Assembly: GCA_948567375.1 (NCBI GenBank)
Contig: OX419758.1
Location: forward strand, 33,547,001 to 33,611,000
Source: Lunularia cruciata
Taxonomy: Eukaryota > Streptophyta > Marchantiopsida > Lunulariales > Lunulariaceae
Direction of reading: 5' to 3'
Length of the DNA stretch: 64,000 nt
Part shown: positions 34,501 to 43,500 of the stretch, in pieces
Position numbering within the stretch: the first letter of the stretch is position 1
Layout of the letters: every line of letters starts with the position of its first letter
The notes under the pieces: model-generated
The model's database searches: none
The model's input: the letters and a program-made list of their open reading frames with translations, nothing else
What the model was told of the DNA's origin: nothing
Program-made: the position numbers and the translations under genes

Positions 34501-37500
34501 AAAGTTTACGAATGTGCTAGAGAGCATCAGAGAGGAACCTATCAACCTCAAGAAGGAAATATTCTGTTATTAGCTCACAGGATGAATGTGCAGGTGTGTC
34601 GATTTCGTCGGAGAAGAGGGTTCTATGCTTGTATCGGGCTCAAGGTTAGTCTTTATTCGCTCAAGAGGCAGGGATGATCATTCAAAACCGTCAATGGTCG
34701 TAAATCACCAGTTAAGAAGATTTTATTTGTAGCCATTTGCTGGACTGGAGTTCAACTCTCCAAGGAAGGTTGTCTAAAGGTATGGGGTCTATTAGAAAGT
34801 CTTTCCGGAGCAGAGCTCTCTCCACGTACTCCGCAATAGTTTCACTGAAGTTGCTACTATTCGGGCCGAGCATCAAGAACCTGACTTCAATCGGACAAAT
34901 TTGCTAAGCATTTTCTGACAAGCCAGTGTTCTCATCTCTCTTTCCAGTGACAATACAGTCCGAGTGTGGGATGTCGAAGATGGTCGATGCTTGCATGTGC
35001 TCGGTGAAGGGGATATTGGTGGTGGACATACATCTCGTATATGGGACGTGACGTCAAGCACGAATGGAGATTTCGTCGTTAGTGCTTCAGGGGACGCAAC
35101 TGTGAAGGTAATCGTTCTCATCGGGGGAACATAATCGTCAGCCACAAAATATGTAACTTCAGAAGATAAAATTACGCTTCTCCTTTAAAAGGAAATATTT
35201 GTCCTAGTTATCTTCAGAGTACCGCAAACTGAAGTATGCTCAAGTATGGAAAGTATGAAGTAGCGTAAATGGAAGAGGCTAGTTGCTGTACAAAGATCGT
35301 TAAATGGAGAGTCACAGCAACTGTCAAGAAACCTGCTCATGCAGTGCAAACAAAGGTTTAGGTTTAGGGTCTACAAATGTTAACCCTTTGTAGACCACAT
35401 GGAGCGGCAATCTGCGAATGGACGTTATGTGCATTGCTGTTTCTTGCAATACTCACTAGGCATGGAACATTATAAAGCATGATGTGTAATACACTTTCGT
35501 TTTCGTTTGTTATTCAGTTCTTTCCTTCTGGCTCTTCGTCCTTCTTAATCTTGTCCCGTTTTGAGTTGGCTCGCCCCTTCCCCTGCATCTATGTTGATTC
35601 TATCCCAACCCTCGTATTCTTATCGAGCTTCTTCTTTTGAACCGCTTTATTGGAGAACTGTGCCTTGTTATGCTTGCGTCTCTACTGATTGTTGTTTTTG
35701 TTTCAGGGCTTCACCAGGTACGTCTCGATTACTTCTCTTCTACTGCTCATTGTGATTAAAATTTTTCTTTGCTTGTCCTCATTCTACTGCCAGGTTCATT
35801 TCGATTTCTCTGTTCCTTACATTTTTGGGTTGCTCCTTCTTTCCAGTTGCTAGCAGTTTACGATAGGTTCTACTTGCCATCTCTAGTCCACATTTCCCAG
35901 CATAAGTCTAAGCCTGTTCTTTCCGCAACATTCTTACTCCTTTTGAGCAGCACTTAAGGGGGCAACCGAGTTTGCCTTGGCAGTCATGAGCTTTCAAACA
36001 GAAAATCGGTATGTGGGGTACTGGCATTCACCCATCTACATCGGCTCTGCGTTTGGCACTGATTAAGTCGTATGTGCTTTTGTGGAGGCTTACTATGTCC
36101 GCCTTTCTGCTTCCCTCTGTGTTTTTGGTGTTTTAGGACTCATGTGTTGATAGAACATGCTGCGATATAATCTATATCCAGTCCTCTAACACTTTGCTCT
36201 ACTTCCCTCGTTCTCTGAGCGATTTCATACTTCGGTCTGCTGACTCACAGATCTTCCACAACTTTTGATTTCCAGGCTTCTACATGATTCTCAACTTCTG
36301 TTTATCGTAATCTTTCTCGTCTGGCTCGTTAAGTTGCTTTTCTTGCTGATTTTGTTTCTCTACATGGGCTGTTGTTCTGTTTCCGTTTGTTCGATGCATG
36401 CTACTTGTATATAGGTTTTACTCTTGATATGTCTCCAGGTTATGTTTATTTATGCTATCATTAATTAGATGTTCGTTATCTTTTATACATTATGTTAATT
36501 TAGTTAATCTCTAGTTTAGGGACTTCTTTTGTTTTTTAAGGTTTTGTTAGAATCCCCTAGAAACCATGCTAAATGTCTTCTACTTAGGGTAAAGAGGTGC
36601 GCAGCTCTAATTAGGGTTAAGCAAAGCAATCCCCTAGGGTTTGCTTAAGTGTTTATAAGAGTGCTTTCTGCTCTTGTTTCAGTTAGTTCTTCAACAAGGG
36701 TGATTCCCAACACCTCTTCCTTGCATTTCGTGAAATCCTCAGTTTAGCCTACCATCATCTCAATATTGGAGGCTACTAGTGCTGCGTGAGAGAACCTATT
36801 TGATGCTTGTGAGCTGTGATACAAAGAGAGGTCTAGTATTGCAGTAGTGATGTCTGATACATCAGAGATAAGAGGGAGTGATAGACCTTCCACTTCAAAG
36901 AGTAGGAAGCATGGTTCTCATCAGGTTATGGGCCCACAGTCACCATTGGGGTTGATAAGAGAACTCAGAGAGCTAGAGAAACTAGGAAACACTAATTACA
37001 AAGCCTGGGCTTTGGATGTGAAGTGTATCCTAGACAGTTATGACTGTTTAGACTTGGCATTAGAAGCTCATGATATAGATGAGCTTAGGTCCAACAAGGA
37101 GGAGAGAATCAATCATTCTACTACTAGGAGGTTTCTGCTAAGGGTTATGCAAGAGCCAGTCAGAGACCTAGTAGACACTTATGCCTGGAGTTGGGAGATC
37201 TGGCTCAAACTCAAGAATTTAAACTCTGTTGAGAGGCTGGAAAGTTCCAGTAGGATCTGGGATGGGATGTGGAACACTAAACTTGCAGATGGTGAAGACT
37301 TTACTTTCCACTTGTCAAAGTTACAGAAGGTCTTCAAGAGTGTCAAGGAGGATGGGTGTCCCCTTACAGAGAAATATGAGATCAACCATCTCTTGAAGAC
37401 TCTCCCTCCAAGCTACCAGCCTATCAAAGTAGCTCTAAAAGTTCTACCTGTTGAAGTTGTCACATGGGATTATGTGATAAACAGATTGCTGGTGTTTAGC

Positions 37501-40500
37501 AGAGACAGAGAGGACCTAGAGATGAAGTTTAATGATTTGGGAGATTCTGCTCTGTTCAGTGGTTCTTCTCAGTCAAGGAGAGTGCCAGATAGAAGAGTGA
37601 GCAAACCAGAGCAATCCAGAGTGAGTAAATCTGGTAAAGGGGTTAGTAGTGTTGCTAACATGATCTGTTATTTCTGTCATGAGAAAGGTCATGTTGCACC
37701 TATATGTCCCAAGAGAGGAGAAAGGAGAGAACGAGAGCTGAAGAAGGTAGGCAAGGGACCTCAACCAGTAAGAGGTCGAAAATTTGCGAGTTCAGCTTAC
37801 AACACAGAGGAGTGCAATAAGATAAAAAGTGATGAGGAGGGGTACTCAGCAGAAGAGCTAGATTGTGGAATGTTGGCAGAATCGCAGTTGTCCACAAACG
37901 GTTCTGGAGCCACCTCTCATATCTGTTACCAGAAGGAGCTGTTCTCAACTCTTCAACCTCTGAAGATTCCCAAGAGTGTTCGTTGTGGACCTGGGATTCT
38001 GAATCCAGTGTTAGGAACTGGCAAAGTTCCTATTACCTTCATGGGAAGATCTAACACAAGTTCTTGTAAGAGCTATTTGGAAGATGTGCTCTATGTTCCA
38101 GATTACACCAAGAACTTGATATCAGTACATCGCCTCATGGAGCATGGAGTGGATGTTCTGTTTGAGAGCAACAGAAATCAATGCACTTTGAAGAAAGTAG
38201 AGCTGGTCCTTGGATATGGCACTGCCAAAGGGAAGCTGTTCAAGTTGATGGAAGCTGATTCTTCTGATTCTGCATTGGTAGCAGAAAACAGAAATGATAT
38301 CCATCTGTGGCATTTGAGGTTAGGGCACTTGTCAGTGCAAAACCTATATGCTTTAGAGAAGGTAGTGGATGGGTTGAAACTGGATCCCAAAGCAAAACTC
38401 GAGTTCTGCATTGGGTGTGCAGAAGGTAAGGCACACAAGGCTCCTATCCCCAAGAAATCTTCATCTAGAGCTTCTGGTCTTCTAGATGTCATACATTCTG
38501 ATGTATGGGGATACATGACTGAGAAGTCATTGAGTGGAGCAGCCTACTATATTTCCTTTGTGGATGATTACAGTAGAAAGAGCTTTATCTATCTCATGAA
38601 AAGCAAGGATGAAGTGCTGCAAAAATTCCAGAAGTTTGTAGCCATGGCTGAGTTGCAGACTGGGAGGAAAGTCAAGCGATTGAGAACAGATGGAGGCAGA
38701 GAGTACAGGAATGAGGAATTCCTCTCTTTTCTGTCAGAGAAAGGAATTCTCCTTGACTGTACTGCCAGAGACAGTCCTGCACAGAATGGAGTTGCAGAAA
38801 GGTTGAATAGGACTCTGGTGGACAAAGAATTGGCCATGCTCCAACATGCCAAATTGGAGAGAAAGTTTTGGGGTGCTGCAATTAGCACTGCAAATTACCT
38901 TAGAAATATCAGTGGTACCACAGCATTGCAAGGAAGAACTCCTGAAGAATGTTGGAATGGTAAGAAACCTAATCTTTCAGGTTTGAAAGTTTTTGGATGT
39001 CCTGCCTATGATCATATTCCTAAGGAGCAAAGGAGGAAGTTCACAAAGAAGGCTGAGAGAATGCTCTTTGTAGGATATGAAGAGGGACTGAAAGGATATC
39101 TTCTGTACAATCCTAACTCTGGACAGATCATCAGAAGTAGAGATGTACTCTTTGATGAATTGAGGACTTGGAGTGAGAACAGTGATGAGTTGCAGAAGCA
39201 AGCTGATCAGTTTGATCAACCTATCTTCCCAAGCTGCAGAGTCAGTTTTTCAGATCAATCATCAGAAGAGCAATCTCTACCTGAAGCTGATGGTTCACCA
39301 AAGGAGAGTCTGAAGGTGTACCAAAGAAGGCCTATACAGACGGTGGTTTCTGATCCTGATACTACAGAAGATGACTCCCTGAAGCAGACTGCAGATGCAG
39401 AATCTCTGAGTGAGATTCCAGAGATGTCAAGAGATGACATGAAACTTATAGGCACAGAGCCAAGAAGATCACAGAGAGATAGAAAACCTATTGACAAACT
39501 TGGCTTCCTATCAGAAGAGATGTTAGATGAATCTTACATCTGTCATGAAGATTGTGATCCAGAAACTCTACAGGAAGCTATGCTCATACCAGATTCGAGT
39601 CAGTGGGAGTTGGCTATAGCAGAAGAGAAGAAGTCTCTTCAGACTAATGGTACATGGGTACTAGCTGACTTACCACCAGGTAGGAAAGCAATTGGCTGTA
39701 AATGGGTTTTCAGGGTCAAACGTGGAGCTGAAAATGAGGTCCTGAAGTACAAGACAAGACTTGTTGCAAAGGGCTTCAATCAGAAAGCATCAATAGATTA
39801 TTCAGAAACTTTTGCACCAGTTGCCAGGTATGGATCTATTCGCATGCTTCTAGCTCTTGCAGCAGAGAGAGATTGGCAAGTGGAGCAGTTAGATGTGAAA
39901 ACAGCCTTTCTCAATGGAGATTTGAGAGAGACTATCTACATGGATGTTCCAGATGGATATATTGAAGGCAAAGGAAAAGTATGCTTGCTTAAGAAGGCTT
40001 TATATGGTCTTAAGCTCCTAGAGCCTGGTATGAGAAACTAGACTCATACTTGAGAGAGCAGGATTTCAACCGAGCAGATTCTGACATGAGTGTGTATACT
40101 AGAGATGATGTATACATAGCTGTATATGTAGATGATCTACTACTGTTGGGGAACAGAGAATCTATCAAAGTAGTGATAGATTTCTTGTGCTCTGTTTTTG
40201 AGATGACTATCCTTGGTCCTGTAAAACTCGTTTTGGGAATCAAAGTGAGCAGAGACAGAGAAGCAGGATGGATCCGGATCAGTCAACCACACTATGTGAG
40301 ATCCATACTAGCTAAGTATCAGATGACGGAGGCGAATCCTGTCTCTACACCTCTTGATCTGGGGTGGAAGCACAGCAGAATCATAGATGGGGAGGTGAAT
40401 CTCTGTGACAAAGTGTTGTATCAGAGTGCTCTTGGTTCTCTAATGTTTATCATGGTCTGTACAAGACCAGATATATGCTATGCAGTGGGAGCAGTAGCTA

Positions 40501-43500
40501 GATGTACTAGCAACCCTGCACAAGTACATTGGAAAGGTATAAAGAGAGTATTCAGGTACTTAAAGGGTACTCAAGATGCATTCTTGGAGTACAGAAAGCA
40601 AGGAAACATACTTGCTTCTCAACTTGAAGCATATACAGATGCTAGTTGGGGAGATGACACAGATAACAGCAGATCAACTAGTGAATATGTAATCATGCTT
40701 AGTGGTGGAGCAATCAGCTGGCATAGTAAACAGCAAACATCTGTTGCACTGTCTACTACTGAGGCAGAATTTATGGCTGCCTCAAATGCTACACAAGAAG
40801 TCATCTGGAACAGGAGACTTCTTAAGGAGCTGGGTTTTGAGCAGGAAAGTCCTACTACATTGTACTGTGACAATACAGGAAGTATAGCACTCAGCAAAAA
40901 TCCTGTACATCACCCAAGCACTAAGCACATTGAGATTAGAAGAAGATTTGTAGAGGAGAAAAAAAAGGAGAATGTTTTGAAGTTAGTTTACTGTCCTACT
41001 CAGGAGATGACAGCAGATGTGTTTACAAAAGCATTACCTAAAGATAAACACATAAAATGTGAAGTAGAAATGGGAATAGTCCTAACCTCTCATTAAGTGG
41101 GAGTGTTAGTTTAGTTAATCTCTAGTTTAGGGACTTCTTTTGTTTTTTAAGGTTTTGTTAAAATCCTCTAGAAAACCCTGCTAAATGTCTTCTACTTAGG
41201 GTAAAGAGGGGCACAGCCCTAATTAGGGTTAAGCAAAGCAACCCCCTAGGGTTTGCTTAAGTGTTTATAAGAGTGCTTTTTGCTCTTGTTTCAGTTAGTT
41301 CTTCATCAAGGGTGATTCCCAACACCTCTTCCTTGCATTTCGTGAAATCCTCAACTGCCTACCATCATCTCAGTATTGGAGGCTACTAGTGCTGCGTGAG
41401 AGAACCTATTTGATGCTTGTGAGCTGTGATACAAAGAGAGAGGTCTAGTATTGCAGTAGTGATGTCTGATACATCAGAGATAAGAGGGAGTGATAGACCT
41501 TCCACTTCAAAGAGTAGGAAGCATGGTTCTCATCACATTAGATATCTTGCATCTCATTTGCATTCAATCAGTTCTGGATCTCCCGTTCGATGAGTCCCGT
41601 CCATGCTACTTGTATATAGGTGTTGCTCTTGAAATGTTTCCAGGTTAGGTTTACTTATGCTTTCATTTGATCAGAGGTTTGTTATCTTGTTTACATTACA
41701 TATCTTGCATCTCATTTGCATTCAATGAGTTCTGGATCTCCCAGTCATCGAACGGGCTTCTGTCCTCATTTCTCTATATCCAGTCCCGTCACAAGTTTCC
41801 TTCTGTTCCGCGAAAAGAATAAAACATCCATAGTTATCATGGTCTTAGCATCTATAGAGATTTCAGACATTCTCTTCTCTCTACCAGGCAGGGAGCTTTT
41901 ATCAAAGCCCACCAGTAGTTCTACCACAGCCAGTACTTACACAAACAGACTAACACTTGCATATGTTTGATCTTTGTTGTTCTTTGATGATCTTTCCCCG
42001 CTCTCCTTAGTTGTTTAGAATTCATCATCAGGTAACTGTCCTATGTTTTGCTTGTTTTCTGTACTTCTCGAAGTTTCCTTTCTGGTATTAACAAGGTATG
42101 TCTCAAGTCCTTTCTGTTCTCCTGCTCAAGATTATGCATTCTGCAATTCTTCCTTTGCTCATGATTATTCTGCAAATCGATTTATTCTGTTTATTCTTAT
42201 TCCTGCGCTTTAGGTGACCCTTTCCTTCCAATTTCCACAACACTTAACAGTGTTACTGCTTTGAGGGGCACTTTAGGGAGCAACCGAGTTTGCCTTGGTA
42301 CTCATGAGCTTTCAAACAGAAACTTGGTATGAGGGGTACTGACGTTCGCTCAGCTCCTTCGGCACTGCATTGGGCACTGATGAAGGCGTAGTGCTTTCAT
42401 GGAGGTTTACTATGACCGTCTTCTGCTTCCTTCTGTTGTTTAGTTGTTTTAGGACTCATACGTTCATAGCGCATGCTGCAATATACTCTATCCAGTCCTC
42501 TAACGCGTTGCTCTGCATCCCCCAGGAGCTGTCGAGAGAACCACGGCTTCTACTCTCATTTCCTCATACCCTATCCTCTTGTAGGTGGTCGATTACCTGA
42601 TGTATAATATTTCTTGACATACATGTTACCGATTACATGATGCTTACTAGTTCTATACATTTGTTACTCTCGATATGTGACTATTATGCCTTTACTTCAT
42701 TTCACATTCGATTTAACACATGTTTACATTTCATGTGCATTTATATGCATTTAATGAGTTCTGGGTCCCCGTTCCATGAAATGCTTCTGCTCTCATTTCC
42801 TCATATTCAGTACCGTCACACTTTGCCCAGTATCCTTCCGACATGTTCGATGGGTTTCCCTTGCTTTCCCTTGGGTCAGTATCTGCTCTACAGACAGGGC
42901 TCGCTCCCTTTATCACAATGAATGTTGCAGATGTTCACTATGCAGGCTAGTGGAGGCATCCGTCTTCGCTTGTGTGTTGTTTTCTAGCGATTTCGTTGCT
43001 GCATGATAATCATGGAATGCCTCTATTTTTGCTTTCTTTCCTAGCGATTTGGATAATATTCCACTCTGTAATTACTTGCTTACCTTGCCTTCCTTTCATC
43101 TCGCATCATCTTGCTTGCTTGCATTTCTTCTTGCTTGTATTTCCCATATGCGTGTGGCCAATTCAGTCCTAAGTCGGTCCCGGGTCTCCCGTTCCACGAG
43201 GGGCTTCTGCTCCAATTACTCAAATACTCACTGGGCATGCCTTACTGTTTCGTTTGTTAGGTTTGGAACATCAGAGACACAAGCAATTCTGCCCTCTTGA
43301 TGACCTTGTCAGGCCATGAGGGCGATGTTTATAGCGCCAAGTATCACCAGTCAAGCGTGAGTGATTATTTAAATCTCATAGGCCCTCAATGTACCTAGAC
43401 GACACAGATTGGTTTTCTGAAATTGTGAAGACGATGTGGCAACTACCGACGCATGGTCCGATAGGGAACTAGTTTACTTCGTTTATTTTACCTTGTCAAG

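Larger units (their letters stand above)
36493..41535 (+). mobile_element. Ty1/copia element (copia 2) in intron 9, nearly intact
   Basis: LTRs of 431 and 432 bp (36493-36923 and 41104-41535) differ by roughly 15-20 positions by eye. They are flanked by perfect CATTA duplications. A single long polyprotein frame starts inside the 5' LTR and ends at 41096, eight bases before the 3' LTR, broken only by a frameshift near 40015. The purine tract AAGTGGGAG (41095-41103) precedes the 3' LTR. The primer site is of the half-tRNA type. This is the youngest element in the window and lies in sense orientation within intron 9 of the WD40 gene. Confidence 0.95.

Noticed and set aside
36847-36849. Start of copia 2 polyprotein at 36847
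   Set aside because: The codon is GTG; the first ATG is at 36850.
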